Below, piece by piece: positions 1-8,921 of a stretch of DNA of 64,000 bases; positions within the stretch are counted from its first letter, which is position 1; every line of letters begins with the position of its first letter. The DNA is taken from NCBI GenBank assembly GCA_002420185.1, contig DIHO01000008.1, positions 1 through 64,000 on the forward strand, written 5' to 3'. The translations under genes and the position numbers were made by a program. The notes under the pieces are model-generated. The model saw only the letters and a program-made list of their open reading frames with translations, searched no databases and was not told the DNA's origin. Origin of the DNA: Opitutales bacterium UBA5694 (GTDB lineage: Bacteria > Verrucomicrobiota > Verrucomicrobiia > Opitutales > Opitutaceae).

Positions 1-662
1 ACGGGGTCGAGCTCATCAGAAGAATCAGTCAATCCAAAGGCGGAGAATCGTTCAACGTTCTGACCCACTGCAATGCGGGTTGGCTCGCTTTCGTGGATTA
101 TGGCTCGGCAACTGCACCCACTTACGCCGCTCACGATGCAAGTATCGCGGTCCATGTTTACGCGGACGAAACGCGTCCGCGCTCAAGGTGCTCGCCTAAC
201 GGAATGGGAGCTGGGTCAAAATGGCGTTCTCATACCATCATCGCTGACAATGTCGGTGGGCATCTCATGCAGTATGGAATGGTTGATCTAGTACTTAAAG
301 GAACGGATAGAACCGCGGTTTTGGGTGCTATGGTCAATAAATTTGGAACCTACCTAAAAGTGCTCGCCGCCCAGGACAACGACGCCCCCTTTACGTAGCA
401 CTCCCATCGTCGACGTTTGACTGGGACACACGCGATGGTGCCAATGAAATCCCGATCGAACAAAGAGATGATGCAGAAGTCACATTCGCAGAAGTTCTTT
501 GCGAGGGACAAATAAAAAGTGTACTCCTTCTACCGGTGCGTCCCCAGCTGCCAACTACGCATTCAACGTCACCCCTCCCGCCTGGTCACAGGATTAATCA
601 CCGAAATGGGCATCTGCAACGCCAACGAAGCCCCGATCAGAAAACTATTCCCGGAAAAGTGA
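1..662 (+). pseudogene. mtnA: Decayed S-methyl-5-thioribose-1-phosphate isomerase (mtnA), 5' end outside window
   Basis: The intact enzyme interconverts methylthioribose-1-phosphate and methylthioribulose-1-phosphate in methionine salvage. Here the family sequence can be followed only by changing frame. Frame 3 gives NVLTHCNAGWLAFVDYGSA and HVYADETRPR up to about 180. Frame 1 then carries ARLTEWELGQNGV. Frame 3 resumes from about 232 with IADNVGGHLMQYGMVDLV and NKFGTYLKVLAAQDN until a stop at 396. Frame 2 continues from 392 with YVALPSSTFDWDTRDGANEI. Frame 1 gives NYAFNVTPPA, and frame 3 ends with LVTGLITEMGICNANEAP and a TGA at 660-662. The residues are well conserved, so decay looks recent. 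At least four frameshifts are needed, too many for one sequencing error. Confidence 0.9.
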
Positions 663-708
663 ATAGGAATTATCTTGCGATAAATCCAATACATTAAACC
701 ATCCGTTG

Positions 709-738
709 CTCGTAGGAGCGGTATTACACCCCGTTACC
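709..738 (+). repeat. REP-like palindromic element, copy 1
   Basis: A 30-base element beginning CTCGTAGGAGCGGT and continuing ATTACACCCCG. It resembles the small extragenic palindromes of the form GTAGGAGCGG-loop-CCGC seen in many bacteria. A related copy lies in opposite orientation at 832-861. No other gene signal was found in 663-1083. Similarity is by eye and partial (the 3' arm here is CCCCG rather than ACCGCG). Confidence 0.4.
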
Positions 739-831
739 AATACGTCACCCCACTCTGATTCTTTCCAGATTTCCTCGTGGACCGAGGCATTCGCCAGGCT
801 AACAAAACCTCACCTCAAAAACCGACCGTCC

Positions 832-861
832 ATGATCGCGGTCTTAAACCGCCCCTGCGAG
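832..861 (-). repeat. REP-like palindromic element, copy 2 (inverted)
   Basis: On the minus strand this reads CTCGCAGGGGCGGT followed by TTAAGACCGCGAT. It matches the layout of the element at 709-738 and contains a CGGT..ACCG hairpin. The pair sits in inverse orientation about 95 bases apart, as in REP doublets. Confidence 0.4.
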
Positions 862-1083
862 CTACTAGAGCTTCAGCAGAAAGCGATTTCGAGTACGTCA
901 AAACGTCGAAGTGGGACGCTCTCGTCCTAACTGTATTCTTTGAATTCTCACTGCATTCACAAAAACATTGTCGCCCATCTGATTATCCCTGAACCTTTTA
1001 TCATAATCCTCCCAATCTTCTTCAGTCCCGCTTAGTTCGCACAACGGTGCTCGGATCAATCTCTTACTTTCGCATACCACTAC

Positions 1084-2784
1084 ATGGGTACTTTTCTATC
1101 CTTTCTCTTTTTTACCGGTCTGGTCGGCCTGATCACCTACCTCAAGACTAGACGGGACAACCTTCACTCCTCAAAAGGCTACTTCCTGGCGGGAAACAGT
1201 CTGAATGGATGGGTGATCGCCGGATCCCTCATGCTCACAAACTTGAGCGCCGCGAATTTCACCGGCATGACTGCCAACGTCTACAAGGGAAACCTATCCC
1301 CCATCGCTTGGACGGTAACCGTCATACCTGTACTCATCTACTTTTGCTCATTCCTGCTGCCCACATTTCTCAAGGGAGGCTTTACCACGATTCCAGAGTT
1401 TCTGGAAAGCCGATTCAGCAAGTCCACCCAACGGATTGTAGCGGTCATGTTTCTATTTTCTTACATAGTCAGCGCCATGCCGGTCGCTCTCTATGGGGGG
1501 TCGATCGCCATCAACCATTTGTTCAACGTTCCTCAGGCGTTCGGTCTTAGTGATGAAATGGCGATATGGATCGTGGTGTGGGTGCTAGGCAGCATTGGCA
1601 GTGTGTATGCGCTTTTTGGAGGTCTGAAAGGCGTGGCTATTTCAGACACTTTAAACGGAGTCGGTCTTTTGATTGGCGGGGCTCTTGTGTTCATAATGGG
1701 AGTCTATCAAGTCGGCGACCACAACTTTATCGAAGGAGCCAAAACGATTCTCACCAAGAACACCGAGATACTGAATGCAGTGGGTGACGTCTCCGATGGG
1801 ATCCCGTTTTCAGTGCTCTTCACAGGGATGCTAATTCACAACTTCTTCTTCTGGACAACTAACCAGTTTATAATCCAGCGGACACTCGGGGCCAAAAGCC
1901 TTAAAGAGGGTCAAAAGGGTATCATGTTGGCTTCGTTCTTCAAAGTCTTGAATGTCCTTTACATCGCATTCCCGGGAATCATCGCCTTTCATCTCTATGG
2001 TGCAAATAATTTCGATAATCCCGATTTCGTATACCCCACATTGATACGTGATATCATGCCCAACTTTTTCGTCGGCTTCTTCGCTGCCGTCATATTCGGA
2101 ACGGTCTTGAGCACTTTCAATTCCGTCCTGAATAGTTCCGTCACCATTTTCGCATTGGACGTATACAGACCTCTTTTCGGAAAGAATCGAACTGACAACG
2201 AGGTCATTCAAAGAAGCAAGCGCATTGGTCTTGTCATGGCGATTGCCACCATGACCATCGCCCCATTTATCATGTACTTCCCAGAAGGAATTTTTACCTT
2301 CATGGTAAAGGTGGATAGCCTTTTCGGAGCCCCCATATTGATGGCCCTTTTGCTTGGCTATTTTTCACGGAGGACGCCCGCCAAGATCGTCAATATTTGC
2401 CTCTGTGCCTTCGTCACCGTATACGGCATTCTGATGTTTATTATCCAGCCGGAGATGCATTACCTTCACTATATGGCGATGCTTTTCGTTTTCTTTATAA
2501 CTCTTGCACTCCTCCTCGCACGCTCTAGCCCGGCAACCAAAACCGACTTCCGTACGATGACCGTCGAAGGGCTAGACCTGCGACCTTGGAAGCGCTTCAA
2601 ATTGGTCAGCGTCATTGCGATGCTGGTAATGATTGGTACCTATGTTTCCTTTTCCTCGTGGGGGCTAGTGGAGTCTGAAAAGCCTACAACCATAGAATAT
2701 AAATACATTACCATGGGACTCGTAATCGCAGTTTGCGTGTTCGGCATTCCGCTGTTTCGGAAAAGGGTTTCCAGTAAGGGATAG
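1084..2784 (+). CDS. SSS-family sodium/solute symporter
   Basis: Inner-membrane symporter of 566 residues that probably couples Na+ entry to uptake of a sugar or related solute. It has the usual alternating hydrophobic helices of the SLC5/SSS fold. Family signs are the early SKGYFLAGNSLNGWVIAGS stretch, the LSAANFTGM segment at helix 2, GGFTTIPEFLESRF, and FGGLKGVAISDT. The late helix FGTVLSTFNSVLNSSVTIFA matches the conserved region around the sodium site. Starting ATG at 1084 places the first helix at the N-terminus, normal for the family. It lies upstream of a hydroxypyruvate-isomerase-like gene and a Gfo/Idh/MocA oxidoreductase, which suggests a carbohydrate substrate. The substrate cannot be read from the sequence. 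Confidence 0.9.
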   Translation: MGTFLSFLFFTGLVGLITYLKTRRDNLHSSKGYFLAGNSLNGWVIAGSLMLTNLSAANFTGMTANVYKGNLSPIAWTVTVIPVLIYFCSFLLPTFLKGGFTTIPEFLESRFSKSTQRIVAVMFLFSYIVSAMPVALYGGSIAINHLFNVPQAFGLSDEMAIWIVVWVLGSIGSVYALFGGLKGVAISDTLNGVGLLIGGALVFIMGVYQVGDHNFIEGAKTILTKNTEILNAVGDVSDGIPFSVLFTGMLIHNFFFWTTNQFIIQRTLGAKSLKEGQKGIMLASFFKVLNVLYIAFPGIIAFHLYGANNFDNPDFVYPTLIRDIMPNFFVGFFAAVIFGTVLSTFNSVLNSSVTIFALDVYRPLFGKNRTDNEVIQRSKRIGLVMAIATMTIAPFIMYFPEGIFTFMVKVDSLFGAPILMALLLGYFSRRTPAKIVNICLCAFVTVYGILMFIIQPEMHYLHYMAMLFVFFITLALLLARSSPATKTDFRTMTVEGLDLRPWKRFKLVSVIAMLVMIGTYVSFSSWGLVESEKPTTIEYKYITMGLVIAVCVFGIPLFRKRVSSKG

Positions 2785-2901
2785 ATTCTACTTTTAGCCC
2801 TAATTTCTTGGTTTTCACAGACACCGAGCCTTCCTCATTATTATCTCAATAGATAATTACCTCTGTCTCGCCTCCTGTTAAAATGAAAAAGGGAAACAAA
2901 T

Positions 2902-3407
2902 GACCCAAGCGAAAGCGTTGCTACGAAAGTATACTCTGAAAACTCGGATCCCGATTCACAGGAAGTTGTTGCCACAACACCACCCAAGAAAAAAGAAGCG
3001 ACCCGTAAGGCTAGCGACGAGGCTAAGCTCAAATCCACGATGAAGCCCCGCCTTAACGCACTCGGGGGTGAGTGCTTCGGTATGATTTTTGGTGCAGTTA
3101 TTGAGATGTTTGTGCAAGGGGCAATGGAATCGACCTGTTACATCGGCTCCAGCGTGGATTCTGTGCTCTAGCATCAGGAAACTAAATTTACCTTGATCGC
3201 GGCAAAACTCTCTGCGCTAGCTGCCACCAAACACAAGGAAGAGCGTTTCCGAATCCAGAAGGAATGAGATAAAATCGAAAAATGGTAGGAGAAATCTCGA
3301 AATCGATCAACGAGGAACTGGTCAGCAGATACGAGCGAATCGAATCGCTTAGACTAGATCTTATCGAACTGGCAAGTATGGAAGGCGAAGCCAACGACCA
3401 GTTGTAG
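2902..3407 (+). pseudogene. Unrecognised coding-like relic, lysine/glutamate rich
   Basis: The 926-base gap 2785-3710 has no intact gene. One plus-strand frame from about 2902 reads as a hydrophilic protein (PPKKKEATRKASDEAKLKS), is broken by TAG at 3169-3171 and TGA at 3265-3267, and is followed after a frame change by a helical stretch at 3282-3407 (EELVSRYERIESLRLDLIEL). The composition is more protein-like than random, but no family is recognised. It could also be chance. Confidence 0.25.
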
Positions 3408-3710
3408 CCGGGGAGAGGCATAATGGTTGGCAATCGAAAAAAGTATTTTACGTATGTTTTATGGGCTAAATGCCTAATACCGGGCACCAGTGAACATTTC
3501 AGGAAAACAACACACCCTTGCTTTGAGCGACCTTTTAGTAGCCCCACCTCCCGACAGGAACTGGAAGGCTTTCGACAAACAGAAATACAAAGGTGAAGAT
3601 AGCAACCACTCAGGCTTTTATCTTGTACGACCGAAGTGAGCGAAAAACTTGGACACTTTGCTAATCTTCGTGGTCACTAGTGGCAGTACCTGTTTAATTC
3701 GAATTTTCAT

Positions 3711-4628
3711 ATGGAAGCAAACCACCCAATCGATCGACGCGAACTTTTGAAGCGAAGCGCCAAAGGCATTATAGGAGGATCGCTCGCTTCTGTAGGGCTT
3801 GCCTCACAAGCGCAGGCAAATACCACGAGTGCTTCAGTCGTGACGAACGGACGCATCCGCCAATCCATCATGGGCTGGTGCTTTCGCGATCACATGGATG
3901 CGTTGACTCTGGCAAAGCACTGCAAGGAAATCGGCCTAGTCGCCATGGAAGGTATTTCCACTGCCCATTATCCTGCTGTAATAAAGATGGGCTTAGAGGT
4001 GTCACTGGTTTCGGGGAATCACGGATTCGCTAAAGGGCCCTGCAACCCCGAATACCACGATCTGGTGATTAAAGGGCTCACTGAGGGAATCGATTTAGCT
4101 AAAAAAGTCGGCTGCCAGAATGTGATTACTTTTACGGGAATGCGGTTTGAGGGAATGGATGATGAAAAAGCGGCCCAACGCTGCATCGATACCTGGAAAG
4201 AAGTACTTCCGTACGCGGAAAAGAATGGAATCACGATTGTACTCGAACACCTCAATTCCCGGGACGACACGCATCCAATGAAAGGGCACCCAGGCTACTT
4301 CGGGGACGACGTGGATTTTTGTGTCGACTTGATAAAGCGTGTTGGATCGGAAAACTTTAAACTGCTGTTTGACATCTACCATGTATCGGTAATGAACGGC
4401 GACGTGATCCGCCGCATACGGCAATATCACGAATACATCGCTCACTACCACACCGCAGGAAATCCAGGACGAGGGGAACTCGACGACACGCAGGAGATCA
4501 ATTATCCACCCATTTTGAAAGAAATCCTGAAAACGGGATACACCGGATACGTCGCTCAGGAGTTCATTCCAACCTGGGACCACCCCATCTCTGCCCTCCG
4601 TCACGCCGCAAAACTATGCGACGTATGA
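3711..4628 (+). CDS. Tat-exported hydroxypyruvate isomerase-like TIM-barrel protein
   Basis: A 305-residue protein of the AP-endonuclease-2/xylose-isomerase-like TIM barrel group, closest by motif to hydroxypyruvate isomerases. The N-terminus has a twin-arginine-type leader (DRRELLKRSAKGIIGGSLAS) followed by AQA, so export to the periplasm is likely. The barrel shows the metal-site acids typical of the group: IVLEHLNSRDDTHPM, the GDDVDF segment, LLFDIYHVSVMNGDV, HYHTAGNPGRGELDDTQEI and YVAQEFIPT near the end. The retained Glu/Asp/His ligands suggest an active isomerase or epimerase. Periplasmic members of this kind often sit with sugar oxidoreductases, as here. The exact substrate is unknown. 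Confidence 0.85.
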   Translation: MEANHPIDRRELLKRSAKGIIGGSLASVGLASQAQANTTSASVVTNGRIRQSIMGWCFRDHMDALTLAKHCKEIGLVAMEGISTAHYPAVIKMGLEVSLVSGNHGFAKGPCNPEYHDLVIKGLTEGIDLAKKVGCQNVITFTGMRFEGMDDEKAAQRCIDTWKEVLPYAEKNGITIVLEHLNSRDDTHPMKGHPGYFGDDVDFCVDLIKRVGSENFKLLFDIYHVSVMNGDVIRRIRQYHEYIAHYHTAGNPGRGELDDTQEINYPPILKEILKTGYTGYVAQEFIPTWDHPISALRHAAKLCDV

Positions 4629-4647
4629 ATTTCGATATCTCGTTGGA

Positions 4648-4664
4648 GCCCCCGAATTGGGGGC
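4648..4664 (+). terminator. Hairpin after the isomerase-like gene, possible terminator
   Basis: A perfect GCCCCC-GAATT-GGGGGC hairpin starts 20 bases after the stop codon at 4628. The following bases are only moderately T-rich, so it may be a terminator or a transcript-end stabiliser. Confidence 0.4.
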
Positions 4665-4700
4665 CGCTTACAGTTTTAGTCTTCAAACTCAATCATCATC

Positions 4701-5333
4701 ATTACAAACTCACTTCAAATACCTGAACGCTGTGGGGCAATTCTCCTTCCCAGCACAACTCTTTTTCCGCAAGGCGTACAGCCGTTGCACATTTTCGAAC
4801 CACGGTATCGGGAAATGCTGGACGATGCACTTCAATCCCACTGCATGATTTGCGTGGGAACGCTCACTTCGGAAGAGACCGACAATCCACAAGAGTGCAC
4901 CGCACCCGTTGGAACGGTCGGTCTTATTAGAGTCTCTCGAGAACAGACGGATGGACGCTCGAATCTTATACTTCACGGAGTCCTTCGTGTCGAATTTACG
5001 GATTGGCTATTCGAAAAAGACTATCCCTATGCCGCAATTCAACCGGCTCCCTCGGTTTCGATTCCCGAATCTGAAACTCTGGCGGTCGTCGATGACCTGC
5101 GCAGCGCAGTCTGTGTTGCTTTAGAAAACTTTCCGGATGCGATCGCCAAACGGGTTAGAAATGCCGTCGAGCAAGTAGCTCAAAGTCCAGCTGCGTTCGC
5201 CGATGTAATCGCTCAGCAGTTCATTCTCGATCCCGTGTTGCGTAGGGAGCTTCTGGAGGAACCTAGCGTAAAAAAGCGCTTTGACAAGCTCGTGCACGAA
5301 TTACGAAACGCTGAACGAGACGACCGCAATTAG
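4701..5333 (+). CDS. LON substrate-binding-domain protein (Lon N-terminal-like), probably non-ATG start
   Basis: A stand-alone LON domain protein, the family related to the N-terminal substrate-binding domain of Lon protease but without ATPase or protease parts. The hallmark LHIFEPRYREML is present. The first ATG in frame (4785) falls inside this motif's upstream context and would remove the conserved first beta strand, which is visible upstream as AILLPSTTLFPQGVQP. The frame is open back to a TAG at 4677-4679 and contains no ATG, GTG or TTG that would retain this strand. Only ATC/ATT codons (4692-4703) are available, and ATT 4701 is used here. Either a rare start is used or the original start has been lost. 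The C-terminal half (VAQSPAAFADVIAQQF) is the usual helical part. The cellular role of such proteins is poorly defined. Confidence 0.7.
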   Translation: MTNSLQIPERCGAILLPSTTLFPQGVQPLHIFEPRYREMLDDALQSHCMICVGTLTSEETDNPQECTAPVGTVGLIRVSREQTDGRSNLILHGVLRVEFTDWLFEKDYPYAAIQPAPSVSIPESETLAVVDDLRSAVCVALENFPDAIAKRVRNAVEQVAQSPAAFADVIAQQFILDPVLRRELLEEPSVKKRFDKLVHELRNAERDDRN

Positions 5334-5460
5334 TTTACTAAGTTTGGGCAGGTGGTTACAGCTCCCAATAACCGGATTGCCGGGTCATTACGCTCTAACC
5401 TTCATCGGATCTGCAAAAACTTAGACAATAGTTGCGAAGATTATTCCAATTTGCTAGTTA

Positions 5461-5482
5461 TATAATAATCAACAAGCTTGTT
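5461..5482 (+). promoter_or_regulatory. TATAAT box followed by AACAAGCTTGTT palindrome
   Basis: TATAAT at 5461-5466 is followed by a perfect 12-base palindrome at 5471-5482, upstream of the Tat oxidoreductase gene at 5528. The arrangement suits a repressor operator at the transcription start. No convincing -35 box is seen at the standard spacing. Confidence 0.4.
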
Positions 5483-5527
5483 TTCACTGAAATCTCGCAT
5501 CCATCTCTTTAAAAACAAAACTTTCTT

Positions 5528-6841
5528 ATGATCATCGATCCTATATCGAGACGCAAATTCATCAAAGCGTCCAGCGCTGCCAGTGTCGCTTCCCTCCTCG
5601 TCGGAGCCCAGAACCTCCACGCTGCTGGAGCGAACGATAAAATTAGAATTGGCCTCATCGGACTGGGTGGTCGCGGCTGCGGAGCCGGCATCATCGACTG
5701 TGCGGAAGCGGATTCCAATATCGAGCTAGTCGCAATGGGGGACCTGTTTCCGGACCATCTCAAGGATGCCAAAGAGCGAATTCGCCAAAACATGGCGAAG
5801 CGCAAACTTCCCTTCAAAGACATCTACAAAGTAACGGCGGACACGATGTTCTCAGGCTTCGACGCGTACAAGAAGGTCATCGCTTGCGACGTCGATCTTA
5901 TTATCCTAACCACTCCGCCGGTTTTCCGACCCCTCCACTTCAAGGCAGCAGTCGAAGCAGGCAAGCACGTCTTCATCGAAAAGCCGGTCGCTGTAGATCC
6001 AGTTGGAGTGCGAGATATCGTAAATACATCCAAGCTCGCCGAAGCCAAAGGACTGACCGTAGTCGCGGGTACGCAAATGCGCAGAGCACGGCATATCATG
6101 GCTGGGATTGAGCAGATTCGCGAAGGTGCCATGGGCGATATTCTGTCTGGACAATCAACTCGTATAGGCGGGGCGTTGTCAGGCTGGCGGCAGAGCGAAG
6201 CGGTCCGTTCTAACAGTTGGTCCGAAATGGAATGGCAGCTGCGCCGCTGGCTATTCACGACCTGGGGATCTGGAGACTTTATCGTGGAGCAGCACGTGCA
6301 CAACCTTGACCTCGTTGACTGGGTCATGGGCTCGCATCCTGTCAAAGCGATCGGCACGGGCGGACGGCAAAACCGTACCGACTCAATATACCCCAATGTA
6401 TGGGATCACATTTCGGTTGAATACGAATACGCCAACGGAGCACGTGTCACACACATCGGATCCCAGATGGATGGGGTTAGCTCGAGAAACGATATGCGCA
6501 TCGATGGCACCGAAGGACGTCTCTTTCTCAGCTTTGCCAAGGTCACCATAGAGGGTAAAAAGCCATTCAAATACGATGGACCTAGACCCAACCCGTCCGT
6601 ACAGGAATATAAAGATACGCTAGACGCGATTCGCTCCGGAAACACTATAAACGAAGGCAAACGAATCGCTCAGAGTACCATGACCGCCATTCTTGGCCGT
6701 ATGGCTGCCTACACCGGTCGCAATCTTAGCTGGGACTGGGCTATGAACGCATCTAAACTGGACCTCACTCCTAAGGAATGGGAATTCGGAGACCATGCGA
6801 TCGCACCGGTGGCGGTACCCGGTTTCACAAAGTTGGTTTAG
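5528..6841 (+). CDS. Tat-exported Gfo/Idh/MocA-family oxidoreductase
   Basis: A 437-residue NAD(P)-dependent sugar oxidoreductase. A twin-arginine leader (SRRKFIKASSAASVASLLV, then AQNLHAAG) directs it to the periplasm, like many Gfo/Idh/MocA proteins of Planctomycetes and Verrucomicrobia. The Rossmann motif is IRIGLIGLGGRG. The signature EAGKHVFIEKPVAVDP contains the lysine of the EKP motif. The catalytic-domain segment HNLDLVDWVMGSHPVKAIG follows, with the HNLD histidine and aspartate typical of the family. It lies next to a Tat-exported isomerase-like protein and between two SSS symporters, which suggests oxidation of a sugar or glycoside outside the cytoplasm. An operator-like palindrome lies 46 bases upstream. 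The substrate is unknown. Confidence 0.9.
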   Translation: MIIDPISRRKFIKASSAASVASLLVGAQNLHAAGANDKIRIGLIGLGGRGCGAGIIDCAEADSNIELVAMGDLFPDHLKDAKERIRQNMAKRKLPFKDIYKVTADTMFSGFDAYKKVIACDVDLIILTTPPVFRPLHFKAAVEAGKHVFIEKPVAVDPVGVRDIVNTSKLAEAKGLTVVAGTQMRRARHIMAGIEQIREGAMGDILSGQSTRIGGALSGWRQSEAVRSNSWSEMEWQLRRWLFTTWGSGDFIVEQHVHNLDLVDWVMGSHPVKAIGTGGRQNRTDSIYPNVWDHISVEYEYANGARVTHIGSQMDGVSSRNDMRIDGTEGRLFLSFAKVTIEGKKPFKYDGPRPNPSVQEYKDTLDAIRSGNTINEGKRIAQSTMTAILGRMAAYTGRNLSWDWAMNASKLDLTPKEWEFGDHAIAPVAVPGFTKLV

Positions 6842-7113
6842 GAATAACATTCTCGGCTAGATCTGCGAAAAACATCGAGTACGCTAGAGTTATGCGGTAA
6901 TGAAGATCTTGTCGTCAAGGTACTAGAAGTTCGAGGGATTTTAAGGTAGCGGGCGAAGTCATCAGCTCCCAGAGGTATACAACACGCTTCGAGTTAATTA
7001 CTAATAAAGAAAAGGGTTGGATCGGCGGGCTTCAGGATGTTCCTCTTCGATAAAGGCTTGAGTCCAGGTCGGGATCGGCGACCTTGTTTCGGTTCCGCAA
7101 CGCCTCGTTCCCT

Positions 7114-8604
7114 ATGTTGTCCCTCCCCGATTTGATTATCGTCATCGCCTACTTTGTCATAGTAGTCTTAGTGGGCGTCCGTTTTGGGCAAAAACGTGAG
7201 TCAATGGACTCGTATGTGGTCGGAAGCCGACAGGTTCCTTGGCTCGCCGTGCTGGGATCGCTAATTGCCACCGAAATCAGTGCGGCCACTTTCCTAGGCA
7301 CACCGGGTTTGGGTTACGCAGACAACCTCGGGTATCTGCAAATGGGGGTCGGATCGATTTTCGCTCGATTCGCGATCGCCTTTCTCTTCCTCGGAGCCTT
7401 CTACAAGCTCCGTTGCCTTTCGATATACGAGTATTTGGCGGACCGATTTGGGGGATCGAGTCACTACACCGCAGCCTGTTTCTTTTTGCTTTCGCGAGTC
7501 ATGGCCTCATCTGTGCGTCTCATGATTGCCTCGACCGGGCTTCACATGATTCTAGGTCTTCCTTTTGGATGGACCATGATTGGTTTCGCCGCTTTGTGCC
7601 TCATTTACGCCGGCATCGGAGGCATCAAGGCAGTCATTTGGACTGACTGCATACAGGCTATCATCTTTCTTTCAGCAGGAGCCACCATGCTCTGGGTGCT
7701 TCACGATACCGTTGGCTGGTCTCAGATCCTTGAGGTAGGCGGAGGAACGGGACGGCTGGAAATTTTCCAATGGACTCCGGAGGGTAGTTTCTGGACCGAT
7801 AACAATTGGTTTTTTCTTGCAGCTGTATTTGGGTTTATCAATACGCTGGCCATGCAGGGTACGGACCATGACTTTACCCAAAGGATGCTGACTTGCAAAA
7901 ACCTCGGACAAGCTCGGAATGGAATAATCCTAAGTGGGTTCATTACCCTTCCTGTCGCCGCCCTTTTTCTTCTAATCGGTGTGGGACTCTTCGCATACTA
8001 TGCTCAGTTTCCCGATGCTTCCCTACCACTCAAGATTGCGGGTGAAATCTCATCTGTCGATTCGGACAAGGTATTTCCACACTTTATCGCTACTGCCTTA
8101 CCGAATGGGTTCAAAGGACTACTCCTTTGCGGGGTGCTCGCTGCCGCCATGTCGAGCTTGGACAGCGCCCTCGCCGCTCTCAGTTCATCTATTGTAGTGG
8201 ATCTGTACCGTCCCCTGCTTGGAAATACCGAGAACTCGCAGCGACATGTTTGGACCGCTCGCGGATTCATGGTGCTAATCGCAATCGTGCTCGTCTCCAT
8301 TGCTTGGAGCCTTCAAAATGGAGGCCAGTTCATTTGGCTGGCCTTCAAAATCGCAGGAGTCACCTACAGCGGCCTGCTCGGAGTATTTCTCGTTGGCCTC
8401 CTGACCACTAGAGGTAGCGACCGATGGAATCTGGTCGCCATATTGGGCGGAAGCGTTTGCACCGCGTCTCTCCTATTCCTCTCAGAATACAAAGTCCTAG
8501 ATCTGGCCTGGCAATGGCCCATGCTCTTCGGTGTTTCATTCACTTTCCTCGTTGGATCGCTGCCCGGACGTCCGTTGCTGAAAAAGAACCCCTCAAGTTC
8601 ATAA
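7114..8604 (+). CDS. SSS-family sodium/solute symporter
   Basis: A second SSS symporter, 496 residues from ATG 7114; the frame is open back to TTG 7084, but MLSLPDLIIVIAYF is the usual beginning for this subgroup. Recognisable segments are ESMDSYVVGSRQVPWLAVLG, LIATEISAATFLGTPG, LSIYEYLADRFG, GGIKAVIWTDCIQA, and GVLAAAMSSLDSALAALSSS, the last matching the conserved serine-rich helix near the sodium site. It belongs to a different SSS branch from the one at 1084, so the two probably carry different substrates. The next gene on the same strand is 1.2 kb downstream. Substrate likely a sugar or sugar acid by context, not by sequence. Confidence 0.9.
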   Translation: MLSLPDLIIVIAYFVIVVLVGVRFGQKRESMDSYVVGSRQVPWLAVLGSLIATEISAATFLGTPGLGYADNLGYLQMGVGSIFARFAIAFLFLGAFYKLRCLSIYEYLADRFGGSSHYTAACFFLLSRVMASSVRLMIASTGLHMILGLPFGWTMIGFAALCLIYAGIGGIKAVIWTDCIQAIIFLSAGATMLWVLHDTVGWSQILEVGGGTGRLEIFQWTPEGSFWTDNNWFFLAAVFGFINTLAMQGTDHDFTQRMLTCKNLGQARNGIILSGFITLPVAALFLLIGVGLFAYYAQFPDASLPLKIAGEISSVDSDKVFPHFIATALPNGFKGLLLCGVLAAAMSSLDSALAALSSSIVVDLYRPLLGNTENSQRHVWTARGFMVLIAIVLVSIAWSLQNGGQFIWLAFKIAGVTYSGLLGVFLVGLLTTRGSDRWNLVAILGGSVCTASLLFLSEYKVLDLAWQWPMLFGVSFTFLVGSLPGRPLLKKNPSSS

Positions 8605-8743
8605 GCCTTTTGTACGGATACTTGATTGGATCACCGCTTCGCTTGCCGGGCTTGCAAGGCAAATGGTTGCCCCTTAGAGCGACAAAGGCGAAGAGTCCGA
8701 GCACAATAAGTCCTATGGCAAATGCCCATTTCCCCAATGACAA
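8605..8743 (-). pseudogene. Possible truncated DUF2905-like small membrane protein
   Basis: The minus strand from TTG 8743 reads MSLGKWAFAIGLIVLGLFAF followed by VALRGNHLP and then a GKRSGDP stretch. This resembles the first helix and the LGKLPGD segment of DUF2905 proteins. The second half is missing, and the frame runs into the 3' end of the symporter gene on the opposite strand. Weak assignment based on about 45 residues. Confidence 0.25.
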
Positions 8744-8921
8744 GTATGTTGGGGAAGCTGTGTATCACATTATCGAAGACGATTTTCACCCTGTCCTTGG
8801 CTTTTTCCAGAGGAACAATGGCTGGCTATACCGCGTTGGATCGAGTTACAGTCCTCGCCCAGGGAACTTCCTGGATATTCAGCAGATTTTTCGCCACATT
8901 TTATATACTGTATTTGAAATT

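Noticed and set aside
1831..2211. 126-codon antisense frame in the first symporter gene
   Set aside because: Shadow of the symporter coding sequence, with acidic low-complexity content and no family.
4095..4604. 169-codon antisense frame in the isomerase-like gene
   Set aside because: Shadow frame; the opposite strand has complete motifs of a known family.
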